Part shown: piece by piece, positions 1 to 9,566 of the stretch | Numbering within the stretch: position 1 is the first letter of the stretch | Layout of the letters: each line of letters opens with the position of its first letter | Origin: JAYYZW01 sp965217605 | GTDB lineage: Bacteria > Pseudomonadota > Gammaproteobacteria > Ga0077536 | NCBI GenBank assembly: GCA_965217605.1 | Contig: CBDCJB010000011.1 | Span: forward strand, 37,040-101,039 | Reading direction: 5' to 3' | DNA: 64,000 bases | Translations under genes and position numbers: made by a program | The notes under the pieces: generated by a model | The model's database searches: none | Told to the model about the DNA's origin: nothing | Seen by the model: only the letters and a program-made list of their open reading frames with translations

Positions 1-1
1 A

Positions 2-421
2 TTGCTGCACCTGGATGCGTCTTTGGGCGAGTATCCGATCACCATAAACGCGCAGTATCCAAGCCCGAATACGATCAATTTTCGAACACGTTCCTACCTC
101 GGCGTCATGTATTTCCTGTCGCATGGTACGGAAGTGCCATCACGCGACGTCGACGCCGGTCACGTCACCGTCACGGAAGACGGGGCCGGCGGCCGCTTCG
201 ATTGGCTGCGCGTGACCGACGGCATCATGCGAATACGAACGACTGACAGCAGGCCGCGATCCGCCGCCGTCGCCGTGTCTCATCGTGGACAGTGGTTCTA
301 CATCGACGATGCCGATCTCGATTCGAAGTCGACCTTTTCATTGCTCGCGCAGTTATTCGCCCTGCAGGCCGGGGGCGCCGAAGGTATGACGCCGGTGTTG
401 ACCTTACCCGTCGGCGGCTAG
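2..421 (+). CDS. C-terminal part of a hypothetical protein
   Basis: The reading frame is open from the window edge and ends with TAG, so this is the 3' part of a longer gene whose start lies outside the window. The last third has a pattern resembling uncharacterised proteins I associate with proteobacteria and planctomycetes ('FYIDDADLDSKSTF', then 'LLAQLFALQAGG', ending 'PVLTLPVGG'). I see no catalytic motif, membrane segment or named domain. It converges on the Bat operon; the two genes are about 30 bases apart and share a hairpin over both stop codons. Function unknown. Confidence 0.6.
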   Translation: MLHLDASLGEYPITINAQYPSPNTINFRTRSYLGVMYFLSHGTEVPSRDVDAGHVTVTEDGAGGRFDWLRVTDGIMRIRTTDSRPRSAAVAVSHRGQWFYIDDADLDSKSTFSLLAQLFALQAGGAEGMTPVLTLPVGG

Positions 422-454
422 AAGTGGTCTCAGACGAATTTTGAAACCACTTCT
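420..454. terminator. Hairpin between convergent genes, possible bidirectional terminator
   Basis: AGAAGTGGT (420-428) and ACCACTTCT (446-454) form a perfect 9-bp stem around a 17-base loop. The stem overlaps the TAG stops of both convergent genes. There is no strong T run on either side, so intrinsic termination is only plausible; the location between two gene ends is the main argument. Confidence 0.35.
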
Positions 455-1250
455 AATCGATTTCCAACACCGGTTCCAGACTACCGCTGCTCACCCACGC
501 TTCGCGGTCGTTAGCGAGGCGGATGCGGGTCCAACGCTCGCGTGTTTCGATCACTTGTACTTCCGTGCCGCCTGGCAGGGGATCTGGAAAGCGGCCCGCG
601 GCGTTCGCGGAATCCGAGGCACGCGCAAACGTTTCTTCTGCCGTGATGACCGCGTGATTGCGCGGATCGCTGCGGCCTTCGACGATGATCGAAGCGACAA
701 ATCCTACCCACGCAGCGGCAAATATAAAGCTGAGGCCCCGCGCAAGGCGCCCCGGCCAGCGGATCGACACGGCGAACGCAACGGCAGCGAGCAGAAAGCA
801 CAACACACCGGCGCCGGCCCGCTCAGCCGGCGACAGTGCGCGATGCCAAAAGAAGAACGTATCGAGCACGCTTTCGCCGCCGAACCTGGGTACCCAAGCC
901 GGCAGCAGGGTCCGGGCGTGTGCGAGATTGCGCCGTGATCGCTCGTGATCGGGATCCAGGGCGAGCGCGCGTCGAAAGGCCAGAACCGCCGGCCCCAGCC
1001 GTTCGGCCTGGAGCGCCGACGTGCCCGTATTGGCATAAAGATCGGCGTTCGCGTCACCGCTACGCGCGATCTGGCTGAACAGTTGTTCGGCGCGCGCGAA
1101 GCTCGCGATGCGTGCATCGCGATCCGTCAGCGCTTGGGCTTCGGCGTACGCGTCGAGTCCGCGTTCGACGAGAAGCGCCCGGGCGCCGTCGTCCGCTGAC
1201 GCATACCCGGCGGCTATCGACATGATGAGGCACACGGCGCGACGATTCAT
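453..1250 (-). CDS. BatE-like TPR and SH3 domain protein
   Basis: The 265-residue product begins with a signal-peptide-like segment (MNRRAVCLIMSIAAGYASA). A TPR-type helical repeat follows at about residues 45-105 ('ADLYANTGTSALQAERLGPAVLAFRRAL'), then two membrane segments around 145-185, and a C-terminal bacterial SH3-like fold ('VQVIETRERWTRIRLAND', 'EAWVSSGSLEPV'). This architecture is that of BatE-type proteins at the end of aerotolerance operons. Its start overlaps the BatD stop by four bases (ATGA), so it is translationally coupled and last in the operon. Role inferred: envelope-located adaptor for the upstream VWA/BatD complex. No enzymatic residues are visible. Confidence 0.75.
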   Translation of the reverse strand: MNRRAVCLIMSIAAGYASADDGARALLVERGLDAYAEAQALTDRDARIASFARAEQLFSQIARSGDANADLYANTGTSALQAERLGPAVLAFRRALALDPDHERSRRNLAHARTLLPAWVPRFGGESVLDTFFFWHRALSPAERAGAGVLCFLLAAVAFAVSIRWPGRLARGLSFIFAAAWVGFVASIIVEGRSDPRNHAVITAEETFARASDSANAAGRFPDPLPGGTEVQVIETRERWTRIRLANDREAWVSSGSLEPVLEID

Positions 1251-3040
1251 CGCACCCGGTCCAGCAGCGCGTCCGCCACGGCGAGCGCACGTTCCCTCAA
1301 ACGCGCGTTTACGGGCGCATCGTTGCCGGCACTCGGCGCGTACGCGAGGTTATCGCATTCCACGAGCAAGGCGTCGTATGCGTCGCGCGGTACCGGCGGC
1401 GATGCGGCTGCCATGCGACGCAGCGCGGCGGCTATATCGCCCACGTCGGCGGCGCTGGCGACGGTGCGGCGTTCAGTCTCGAGGGTGCGGCGTTGCGCGC
1501 GCAGCTGCGGGTCGAGCGCGGCGCGACGGCGCGCGACGATCGCGAGGCCGACTACGGTCAATCCAAGAAGATAAATCGCGCCCAGGGACGCGCGCGACGC
1601 ATACCAACTCACCGGACCAGCGAGGAGTAGCTCGGGCCGCGTTTCAATGGACAGCTCGGCGCCGCTCAAGGTGAACATGGGTCTTCCACGCGCGGCGCGC
1701 GTCGGCTCGCGGCCCAAATCAGCTCGCGCTGTTCCGTCGGCCGCATCTTGCTCGTCGGCGCCTCGTGCCGTCACGACGTCGGCAGCGGACACCACCGCTG
1801 CGGCACGTACCGACATCGCGATCGGGCGTGACCGGGTCGCCTCATATTGACCGAGATCGGGGTTGAACCATGAAAACTCGATCGGCGGGATCTCGGTGAT
1901 TTGGTCGCTGTTCACGCGTACCACCACGTCGAAGCGTTTGACCCCATCCTCGACTATGCCGGCCATCGGTCCTTCCGGCACCTTGAAATCGCGTGCATCG
2001 AGACCGCTATTCGCGAGCACGGGTAGGGAAATCGTGTTTAGCGCGGCGTCGCCGCGCACATCGATCGTGAGACGGACCGGATCACCGGTCTGCACGACCG
2101 ATCGGTCGGCGCTGACGTCGATCGAGAAGCCTTTGCCGACCGCGCCCGAAAAACTCGCCGGGCGACCGTCGGCCGGCGTCGATTTGAACACGAGCGTGCG
2201 CGCTTCATCCGTTACCCGCAGCCGGCGCACCGCTGCCGGCACACGGTTGCCGAAAAAATCGTTTGACCAGCGCGTCGCTTCCTCGGTCACGATCGAGGAG
2301 GGTGGGATCGTCACCTCGCCAGGCTTCAGTGCGATCATCGTGCGCTGCGCAGTGACTACGAGGTAGCGCTCGCCGCGCCACTGTGTGTTGCGCACCGCCG
2401 CCTGAAGTTCGAGCGCGCCCGCGGTGGTCTGCACCGCAAGCGTGCTTTTCGCGTCCGGCAGCTTCACGTCTTCGAAGGTGAACCGGTCAACTAGATCGAA
2501 CAACGGCACGCGCGCCCGGCGCCCGGCCAGCCGTTGGGCGAACGACTCACTGAGCCACCACTCCAGCGTCACCGTCACGCGCTGACCCACCGACAACGGA
2601 CCTTCGGGTAGGACGAGGCGAAAACGCTGCTCGTCGCTGGTGGGGACCTGTTCGAGCTCGAAGTGAACTGCTCTTGCGTGCGCGTTTTTGCCACCCTGCG
2701 CGATCTCGAACGGGCCTACCGTCAAGGGACCCGGCCGGTCCGCGGTCAAACGGTAGCGGTAGACGAAGCGCACGCGCTCGGAGCGGGTCATCTGCCCGTT
2801 GACGATCCGAATGCTCGAGCTGACGTTGGGGCTGACACTGACGAACTCGAGTATTGTCCCGGCGACCGGGGCAACGTCGACCGTGGGCTCGGGGTCCCGC
2901 TCGAAACCGTCGACGATGACCTGTATGTCGATGGGGACGCCGACGTAATAAGGATGCGAGCTGACTCGAACCTCCGCTTCTTGGGCGAATGCAGCCGTAG
3001 TCGTCGACAGCAGTACGATGAACAACCAGTTATTACGCAT
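1247..3040 (-). CDS. BatD-family protein
   Basis: This 597-residue protein has a clear signal peptide (MRNNWLFIVLLSTTTAAFAQ) and a long run of beta-rich repeats typical of BatD. A single membrane helix lies near residues 475-500 ('LGAIYLLGLTVVGLAIVARRR'), followed by a cytosolic helical tail. BatD proteins are periplasmic, membrane-anchored partners of the VWA proteins BatA/BatB in Bacteroides-type aerotolerance operons; the molecular role is not settled. It lies 27 bases after the BatB-BatC fusion and overlaps the BatE-like gene. Family assignment is strong from context and architecture; function is inferred. Confidence 0.8.
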   Translation of the reverse strand: MRNNWLFIVLLSTTTAAFAQEAEVRVSSHPYYVGVPIDIQVIVDGFERDPEPTVDVAPVAGTILEFVSVSPNVSSSIRIVNGQMTRSERVRFVYRYRLTADRPGPLTVGPFEIAQGGKNAHARAVHFELEQVPTSDEQRFRLVLPEGPLSVGQRVTVTLEWWLSESFAQRLAGRRARVPLFDLVDRFTFEDVKLPDAKSTLAVQTTAGALELQAAVRNTQWRGERYLVVTAQRTMIALKPGEVTIPPSSIVTEEATRWSNDFFGNRVPAAVRRLRVTDEARTLVFKSTPADGRPASFSGAVGKGFSIDVSADRSVVQTGDPVRLTIDVRGDAALNTISLPVLANSGLDARDFKVPEGPMAGIVEDGVKRFDVVVRVNSDQITEIPPIEFSWFNPDLGQYEATRSRPIAMSVRAAAVVSAADVVTARGADEQDAADGTARADLGREPTRAARGRPMFTLSGAELSIETRPELLLAGPVSWYASRASLGAIYLLGLTVVGLAIVARRRAALDPQLRAQRRTLETERRTVASAADVGDIAAALRRMAAASPPVPRDAYDALLVECDNLAYAPSAGNDAPVNARLRERALAVADALLDRVR

Positions 3041-3067
3041 GGCTCAAATGACTCCGCCGGGTCACCT

Positions 3068-6000
3068 TTACCAATCTTTTTCCACCGGCTCGTAGCCGTG
3101 CTGCGCCCCGTCGCGCGCGCGTTCTTCACGGCGGCGCGCCTCGCGGTCCCGCACGCCCTGGAGGAGTTGCGCGAGATCCGTTTCGCCCGCACCGTCCTCG
3201 GGTTCGGATTCTTGTTCGCCCTGCTCTCCGTCTTGCTGTTGTTGTTCACCCTCTTGCGATTGCCCCTGATCGTCTTGCAGCACTTCGATGGCGGCGGCAA
3301 GCGACACCAGCGCCTCGTCCTGAGACGCGCGCGCGTCGTCGAGCGCCGGCGCCTCGCTGGTCAGCGTTGACGCTGCGTCGTTCATGGTGGTTTGCGCCTC
3401 GGCGACGAAGTCAGCCGCCTGTGTCAAACGTTCCGGATCGGGTCCCGCGGCGGATGCGTCGGGCACGCCCTCAGGCGGCGGCGCCTCGGCCTGTGCCCGC
3501 AACGCCTCGCTAATCGCCTCTGCGGTCGTTGCCAGGCGTTCTTGGCGATGACCGAGCGGTCCGGTTTTCTCGGCGCGGGGGCTACTGTCGTTCGGATCGG
3601 CCAGCGCCGCCAGCGCCTCCGTGTCGTCGGCGAGCGTCTGCTGCCGGTGCGCGGTGTCGCGCAGGTGTTCGAGGACGTTGAAGAAAAGGCGGCGCAACTC
3701 GGTCAAGTGCTCGACCGCCGCATCGACCGACGTACGCGTGGCTTCGAGCGGTTCGGCCGCCGGGGATGTCGTTGTGCCGACGGGTGCTATATCGCTGAAG
3801 GTCTCGGACGCGGCGTGCATTGAATCTTGCGCGAGGCGCAGCAGTTCGTGGGCGTGTTCGAAAAACTGGCGTTGTTGATCGGCCGAAGGTGCGGGCGTCT
3901 CTGAATTCGCTGCGTTCGCGTCGGACTCGAGCGCTTCGACGAGCGCGTCGCCGATCATTTCATCGAGGCGCACGGTCCGCTCGACATTACGCAGGTGCGT
4001 TGCGGCGCCCAGTCCGATCAAATCATTTGGCGACGGTGACGGCCGCGCCGAGCCATCGTCCGCGATTTCGCTGTGAGTCTCTTCGGCGATGAGATTCGCA
4101 ACCGTCGCTTCCTCACCGTAGACGAGCTCGATCAGCCCGCGTAGGTCGAGAAACTGCTCGCGGGCCTCGGCCAGCGCTTGGAGCGCTGCGCGTTGCGCCG
4201 GGACGGCTTCGTTGAGCTCCGCCGCCGAAAGGGCGCCCGTGGCTGTGGCAAAACTTCGCTGAGCGCCTTCGATCAAGGGTGTGGCTACGCGCAGTTTTTC
4301 GACCAGCTTGGCCTCTTTCGCGGCGCGCGCTGGATCTTCTGCGGCGTCGCCTGCCGCAGCGTCCGGGTCGTATGCGTCGAGGCCTGCTTCGAGTCCCATG
4401 TGCAGCTCTGCCGTGCGTAATTCGACACGTTCTTGCGCTTCGGCCAGGTATTTCGGTGTCAACCAGTCAGGCGCGGTTACGGGTTCGGTCAATCCTTCCA
4501 CGCCGCGCTCCAAGGCCGCTTTCACGCCCGTGAGTTGCGCCACCTCCATGCCGTCGGCGAGCAGGGCGTCGAGGCGCGCGACCGGATCTAGAAGTTGATC
4601 CCGCGCGCGCTGCAAGGCACCCAGCGCGCTCGCGGCACGCCGATACGCACGTTCGCCTTGCATGCGGCGCAGCCGCGTGCGCGTCTGTCCGATACGCTCG
4701 CGTGCGCGATGGACGTGGGCGAGGGCGGCCTCGAGCCGGGCCGCGCGCAGCGCCTCTTCCGGTGTGCGCTCCTCGTCTGCCTTGGCGTCGATCACCTCGA
4801 GTTCCCGCGCGGCCCTTTCGCTCAGCTTTTCGGCGTCTGCCAACACCGTTAGCTCGCGCGCGGCGAGGCTGCGAAACTGGCGCCTGAGTTCCGGCGTCAC
4901 GTTGGCGTCGGTCGCGGTTTGCTCGGCCGCCACGCCGGCGCGCAAGCCGGTCAAAAAGTCGCGCTGCGTTTGAATCAACGCATCGAGCTCGGCGCGCAGA
5001 TCGACATCGTCCTGCGACGCGATCGAATCCGCGAGTTCGAGCGCCCGGCGCATGACGATCTCGAGGTTGTAGCGCGCGTCGTCGTGTCCCGGGCGCAGAT
5101 CGACCGCCTCCCGAAACCATGCGGCCGCGCGGTACAGGCGATCGAGTGCGCCTTGCGGCTCGGATTCGATGAGCGCGTCGGCCGCGCTCACCTCCGCCCA
5201 GCCGAGGTTATAGGTCGCGCGGAAGCGTGCTTCGCCGTCCGTTCCCGCCTGTTCCCGCGCCCCTTCCAGAAGGCGGGCCGCCGCTTCCGCATCGCCGGTT
5301 TCGAGTTTCGCAAGGCCCTCGTTATAAGCGGTTCTGGCGTCATCGGGTACCGCGCCGCCCGCTTCGCCGCCCGCGCCTGACTCCCCGTTCGCGGGCACGC
5401 CTTCCTCGACGGCTGCCTCGTCCACTACTGCCGTTTGCTCCTGCAACGCCTGCGCGATAGCCGGCAGCGTCGTATCCACCGATATGCTCGTTAGGCCGAG
5501 GGCGATCGTAACGGCCGGCACCCGCGCACGGGCTGTACTCATGACGGCCCCGAGCAGTGCCAGTAAACCGAGCAGCACGGCCCACTGAAAGGCGTCGTTA
5601 CGCACCGTTCGCGCGCGTGTCTCGAGTCGGCCGCGGGTGAGCGGCGCGATATGCCGCCGGTAGATGGAATCGAGGTCAAGCACACCGGTGCCCGCCGGAA
5701 TGTACGCGCCACTGGTGATGAGCGCCATCTCGCGCAGTAGATCGCCGTCGAGGCGGCTCTGCACCACCGCGCCGTCGGCATTTCTGAGCAACGTGCGCGC
5801 GCCGGTATCGGGATCGGTGATCGGGATCTCCGATCCGGTTTTGGCGCCGAAACCGATGGCAAGGATGCGGATGCCACGCTCGGCCGCGTTCTCCGCCGCC
5901 TCGAGTGGAAAGGAGTCATGGTCTTCGCCATCGGTGATCAACAGGATCGATCGGGAGATATCATCGGCGTCGCCGAACCCGTCGACGGCTTTACGCACCG

Positions 6001-6526
6001 GTTCTTCCAGGCGGGTGCCGCCGCGCGCGACGCTGTTTGGACTCGCATCGTCGAGCGACAGGCGCAAAAAGCCGAAATCGGGCGTCAACGGCGACAGCAC
6101 ACTGGCCCGACCCGCGAACACGATGAGGCCGACCTGATCGCCGTCCAGTAACTCCAGAAGATCGCGGATCTCCGCTTTGGCTCGCTCCAGGCGGTTGGGC
6201 GCCACGTCTTCCGCCAACATGGATCGCGATACGTCGAGACAGATCATGATCTCGGCGCCGGCGCGCCGACTCTCCACGACCTCCACGCCCCACTGTGGAC
6301 GCATGAGCGCCACACTCAGAAACGCGCCCGCGGCGCCCAGGAACGCGATCCGTGCGACACGTTGCCCGCCGCTCGGACCCGCGAGCAGCCGCGGCAGCAG
6401 TGTGGTACCGACGAATCGATCGAGTGCGTCCCCGCCGCGGCGCTCGAGCCAGGCGAGGACTAGGACAAAGGCGAGTACCGCCCAAAGTAAATGCACCCAT
6501 TGGGGTGCGTCGAAATGGATGTCCAT
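3068..6526 (-). CDS. BatB-BatC fusion: VWA domain plus TPR and long coiled-coil tail
   Basis: The 1152-residue protein starts with two membrane helices (about 10-27 and 58-75). A von Willebrand A domain follows, with its metal-ion site at 98-102 (DVSRS) and a later 'LLITDGEDHD', then a third membrane helix near 318-335. Up to here it is BatB. The rest is BatC-like: a TPR stretch ('ARTAYNEGLAKLETGDAEAAARLL', then 'YNLGWAEV' and 'ARYNLEIVMRRALEL'), a very long Ala/Glu-rich helical region, and a Gln/Glu-rich low-complexity segment. It ends in '...PVEKDW', an ending I associate with BatC proteins. BatB and BatC are usually separate and much shorter. The start codon overlaps the BatA stop by one base (TAATG). 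The fused form implies fixed 1:1 stoichiometry; inference. Confidence 0.8.
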   Translation of the reverse strand: MDIHFDAPQWVHLLWAVLAFVLVLAWLERRGGDALDRFVGTTLLPRLLAGPSGGQRVARIAFLGAAGAFLSVALMRPQWGVEVVESRRAGAEIMICLDVSRSMLAEDVAPNRLERAKAEIRDLLELLDGDQVGLIVFAGRASVLSPLTPDFGFLRLSLDDASPNSVARGGTRLEEPVRKAVDGFGDADDISRSILLITDGEDHDSFPLEAAENAAERGIRILAIGFGAKTGSEIPITDPDTGARTLLRNADGAVVQSRLDGDLLREMALITSGAYIPAGTGVLDLDSIYRRHIAPLTRGRLETRARTVRNDAFQWAVLLGLLALLGAVMSTARARVPAVTIALGLTSISVDTTLPAIAQALQEQTAVVDEAAVEEGVPANGESGAGGEAGGAVPDDARTAYNEGLAKLETGDAEAAARLLEGAREQAGTDGEARFRATYNLGWAEVSAADALIESEPQGALDRLYRAAAWFREAVDLRPGHDDARYNLEIVMRRALELADSIASQDDVDLRAELDALIQTQRDFLTGLRAGVAAEQTATDANVTPELRRQFRSLAARELTVLADAEKLSERAARELEVIDAKADEERTPEEALRAARLEAALAHVHRARERIGQTRTRLRRMQGERAYRRAASALGALQRARDQLLDPVARLDALLADGMEVAQLTGVKAALERGVEGLTEPVTAPDWLTPKYLAEAQERVELRTAELHMGLEAGLDAYDPDAAAGDAAEDPARAAKEAKLVEKLRVATPLIEGAQRSFATATGALSAAELNEAVPAQRAALQALAEAREQFLDLRGLIELVYGEEATVANLIAEETHSEIADDGSARPSPSPNDLIGLGAATHLRNVERTVRLDEMIGDALVEALESDANAANSETPAPSADQQRQFFEHAHELLRLAQDSMHAASETFSDIAPVGTTTSPAAEPLEATRTSVDAAVEHLTELRRLFFNVLEHLRDTAHRQQTLADDTEALAALADPNDSSPRAEKTGPLGHRQERLATTAEAISEALRAQAEAPPPEGVPDASAAGPDPERLTQAADFVAEAQTTMNDAASTLTSEAPALDDARASQDEALVSLAAAIEVLQDDQGQSQEGEQQQQDGEQGEQESEPEDGAGETDLAQLLQGVRDREARRREERARDGAQHGYEPVEKDW

Positions 6527-7563
6527 TACGGCAGCCGCCTCAACACGGTGCCCGCAGTGAGCGAGGCGAGGGCGATGAGGGTCAATGCGGCCAACACGAA
6601 CACCGCGTAGTGCTCGTGGTATTGCAGGTAACGGATCTCGGTGATCTCCGTGCGCTCGAGGCGATCGATCGCGCTATAGGTTTCGGCCAACCCTTTTGCG
6701 TTCTTCGCGTTGAAGTAGCGGCCGCCCGAGCGTTCGGCAATGCGCACGAGCGTCGGCTCGTCGATCTGAACCCGGGTCGGGCGCAACACGGTGCGCCCGT
6801 CGAGCGTTCGAACCGGCATCGGCGCGACACCGGTCGTGCCCGCGCCAACGGTATAGACTTTGATGCCGAGTCCGGCCGCGAGCTCGGCAGCCTGCAGCGG
6901 TTCGATCGCGCCTGCGTTGTTGACGCCGTCGGTCAGCAGCACGACGACCTTCGATTGAGCCGCATGTGCACGCAAGCGCTCTACCGCCAATGCAAGGCCT
7001 TCGCCGACCGCCGTCGCGGCTTCGCTTTGCACGTTCGCGACTTCCAGTTCGTCGACGATGGCGATCAAGTTACCGTGGTCCAGTGTCAACGGGCAGACGC
7101 CATCGGCGTACGTGCCGAATGCGACGACGCCGATGAGGTCGTTGGGGCGCCCCGCACCGCCTTCGCCGCCCAGCACGAATGAACGCAAGGCCCGCTTGAC
7201 CGCGTCCAGCCGGCTGACACTGTGGTCACCGTGTACAAAATCACGCGCGTCCATCGAACCGGATCGATCCACGACCAACATGATCGCAATGCCCTCGCGT
7301 TTGACCTTGGTCGTGGCGTCTCCGGTGCGGGGCCCCGCCATCGCGATGGCGAGGCATAAGGTCGCGAATGCGAGCAGTGCGGCGGGAAGTATGCTCAAGC
7401 GCACGCGCAATGAACGCGGCGCAGCGTCGGGAAGCATTAGACTGGAATACGTCAGTGATGCCGGTAATCGCCGCGCGAGCAGATAGACGATCGGCGCCAG
7501 CAGTCCGGCCGCAAGAAACATCGGATCGCGGAGTTCCCAACCGCCGGCGAACCAATCAACCAT
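6526..7563 (-). CDS. BatA-like VWA domain protein
   Basis: The 345-residue protein has two N-terminal membrane helices (about 15-30 and 57-77) and a VWA domain. The metal-ion-dependent adhesion site is at 99-103 (DRSGS), and a second conserved segment is 'VVVLLTDGVNNAGAIEP'. A final C-terminal helix ('YAVFVLAALTLIALASL') anchors it. This is the BatA arrangement. VWA domains of this class bind protein partners through a metal ion and commonly work with MoxR ATPases, whose gene is at the head of this operon. It overlaps the preceding BatD-like gene by eight bases and the following fusion gene by one. Confidence 0.85.
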   Translation of the reverse strand: MVDWFAGGWELRDPMFLAAGLLAPIVYLLARRLPASLTYSSLMLPDAAPRSLRVRLSILPAALLAFATLCLAIAMAGPRTGDATTKVKREGIAIMLVVDRSGSMDARDFVHGDHSVSRLDAVKRALRSFVLGGEGGAGRPNDLIGVVAFGTYADGVCPLTLDHGNLIAIVDELEVANVQSEAATAVGEGLALAVERLRAHAAQSKVVVLLTDGVNNAGAIEPLQAAELAAGLGIKVYTVGAGTTGVAPMPVRTLDGRTVLRPTRVQIDEPTLVRIAERSGGRYFNAKNAKGLAETYSAIDRLERTEITEIRYLQYHEHYAVFVLAALTLIALASLTAGTVLRRLP

Positions 7564-8569
7564 GCGCGGTCTCGCTTACGAGCGATGGCGAACCATCCAC
7601 CTGCGGTTCATCGTCCGCCGTTTGCTCGAGAAAGCCACGCACCGCGGACAGCGCGATATCCACGTCGGCAGCAGTCGGTACGAAGCGCGCGAACTTCACC
7701 TGATCGGCGCTCTCCAGGAACGTACGCAGAACGCTGCGGTGGTTGCGCGTCAGATCCGGCGAGCCCGCGGCGACGTCCAAAAATTCCTCGGTCGTGAGTT
7801 CCGGGGCATGCAGGGCAAACCGATCCTCCAAGTAACGTCGCACGAGGTCCGAAAGCTCGACGAAGAAGGCGTCCATCGCTTCGGCATCGGGGCGTTCCCG
7901 CACTTCAAGTGTCTCCAAGCGCGCAAGCGCGATCGCGTACGCGGACTTCGGAACGTCACGCCCGTATAGACGCCGGCCGACGAGGATGAGCACGCCGGCG
8001 ATGACCAACGCGATCCCTACTGCCGCCCACGGCCAACTCGATGTCCCGCCCAGGTCGAGCGCGGCGAGGGGGCCGAGCGGCGGTTTCAGATCGCTGCCCG
8101 CACCTTCGGGAACGACCGACTCCACGTTAAACATGATGCGCTCGGTCAAGAGTTCGTAGGCGTTCTCATCCTCGGGCGCCTCGCGCTGGCCCGCGCGCCG
8201 GTCGACGAATTCGACGGTGATCGGAGGGATCGTATGCTCGCCGGAAGCCGGCGCTTGCAGTCGATAGTGCTGGGTGGACACGGTACGGCCGGCGTCGTCG
8301 ACTGCTTCCCGCGGCACGAACTCGAGGATCGTAAAGCGCTCGAGTGACGAACCGAACACCGGCATCAGGAGTTCGACACCGGCTTCAGCGGTGACTTTGA
8401 TGGTCAACGTAACGGGATCGCCGGTGCGCACCGTATCGGGCGCGAGACGAACCAGCGCGTTGACCGGCCCGCGCTCGGTGCGTTGCTCGGCTGCGCTCAC
8501 GTCATCGCTGGCTGCGCCGACGCTGAAAAGCCACATGGCGACCGCGGCGGCAAAGCGAAGTCTGCTCAT
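7556..8569 (-). CDS. Second, short BatD-like membrane protein
   Basis: This 337-residue protein has a signal peptide, an N-terminal beta-sandwich-like region with BatD-type spacing ('DTVRTGDPVTLTIKVTAEAG', 'GEHTIPPITVEFVD'), and one membrane helix around 178-198. A cytosolic helical tail contains 'LSDLVRRYLEDRF', 'APELTTEEFL' and 'LESADQVKFARF'. That tail pattern recurs in proteins encoded between DUF58 and VWA genes of MoxR clusters. Its start overlaps the DUF58 stop (ATGA) and its end overlaps the BatA start. It gives the operon two BatD-type genes of different length; a role in presenting or assembling VWA complexes is inferred. Confidence 0.7.
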   Translation of the reverse strand: MSRLRFAAAVAMWLFSVGAASDDVSAAEQRTERGPVNALVRLAPDTVRTGDPVTLTIKVTAEAGVELLMPVFGSSLERFTILEFVPREAVDDAGRTVSTQHYRLQAPASGEHTIPPITVEFVDRRAGQREAPEDENAYELLTERIMFNVESVVPEGAGSDLKPPLGPLAALDLGGTSSWPWAAVGIALVIAGVLILVGRRLYGRDVPKSAYAIALARLETLEVRERPDAEAMDAFFVELSDLVRRYLEDRFALHAPELTTEEFLDVAAGSPDLTRNHRSVLRTFLESADQVKFARFVPTAADVDIALSAVRGFLEQTADDEPQVDGSPSLVSETAHG

Positions 8570-9549
8570 CGTCGGCTGCGTCGCTCACGCATACGGAAGA
8601 AAGCGATTAACGGATCGACGACCGAACCGGCGGCGTCGATGTGAATGAAATCGATGCCGCGCCGTCGCAAGCCGCGTTCGAGCTCGTTAACCCGCTCGGC
8701 GGCCGCGGCGACGACCGTATCGCGAAACGCCTTCGAGCCGGTGTCAAAGAGGCGGGTCTCACCGCTTTCCGCATCGCGCAGCGCCGTGAGGCCGACGCCC
8801 GGTATGTCGAGCTCGCGCGGATCGGTGATCAATACCGCGATCACGTCGTGTCGGCGGTTCGCCATCGAGAGCGCCTGTTCAAAGCCGGCGTCGATAAAGT
8901 CGCTCACGATGAAGCACATGGTCTTGCGCTTCGTGACCGAGAGCATGAACTCCATCGCGCGTGCGATGTCGGTGCCCTGTCGCGCCGCGCGTGGCCGTCG
9001 TGCGCGATTACCTGGCCAAAGCTTAGCGATGAACGTCGACGCGGGTGGTTTAGGTTGAACCGGCGTCGCGTCGCCCATCACCGTATCCTCGCCATGGGCG
9101 AGCACCTCGCGTACCACCCGCAAGGCGTGCTTCTGTCCTTTGCGCGGCGGGATGTATTGCTCCACGTCGCTGTGAAAGAGCACGAGGCCAACCTTGTCGT
9201 CGCTGCGAATGGCCGTGAACGCGAGCAGCGCACAGAGTTCGGCCGCCGCTTCGCGCTTGGATCGAGAGGTCGATCCAAAGTCCTGCGATGCCGAGATGTC
9301 CGCCATGAGCATCAAGGTGAGCTGGCGCTCTTCGACGTAACGTTTGACGTAGGGCGAACCGGCGCGCGCCGTGACGTTCCAATCGATCGAGCGCACGTCG
9401 TCGCCGGGCACGTAGGGACGGACCTCGTCGAACTCGATGCCGGCGCCGCGAAACACCGACACGTACTCGCCGGCGAGCACGTCGGCGACGGGACGGCCCG
9501 TGCGGACCTGGATCTCTTTGACCCGCCGAATGATCTCGGTAGCGAGCAT
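8566..9549 (-). CDS. DUF58 domain protein
   Basis: This 327-residue soluble protein carries the DUF58 signature: 'YVPGDDVRSIDWNVTAR' near residues 45-61, then 'VKRYVEERQLTLMLMADIS'. The latter opens a VWA-like half with 'DISAS' as the degenerate metal site. DUF58 proteins are nearly always encoded directly after moxR and are thought to be MoxR partners. Here the gene starts 17 bases after the moxR stop and overlaps the next gene by four bases. No membrane segment or signal peptide is visible, so it is expected in the cytoplasm. Confidence 0.9.
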   Translation of the reverse strand: MLATEIIRRVKEIQVRTGRPVADVLAGEYVSVFRGAGIEFDEVRPYVPGDDVRSIDWNVTARAGSPYVKRYVEERQLTLMLMADISASQDFGSTSRSKREAAAELCALLAFTAIRSDDKVGLVLFHSDVEQYIPPRKGQKHALRVVREVLAHGEDTVMGDATPVQPKPPASTFIAKLWPGNRARRPRAARQGTDIARAMEFMLSVTKRKTMCFIVSDFIDAGFEQALSMANRRHDVIAVLITDPRELDIPGVGLTALRDAESGETRLFDTGSKAFRDTVVAAAAERVNELERGLRRRGIDFIHIDAAGSVVDPLIAFFRMRERRSRR

Positions 9550-9566
9550 GATCGAGCCGGGGATCG

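Noticed and set aside
3392..6151. Many long open frames opposite the BatB-BatC fusion gene
   Set aside because: They follow from high GC content on the antisense strand, have no domain patterns and no ribosome sites.
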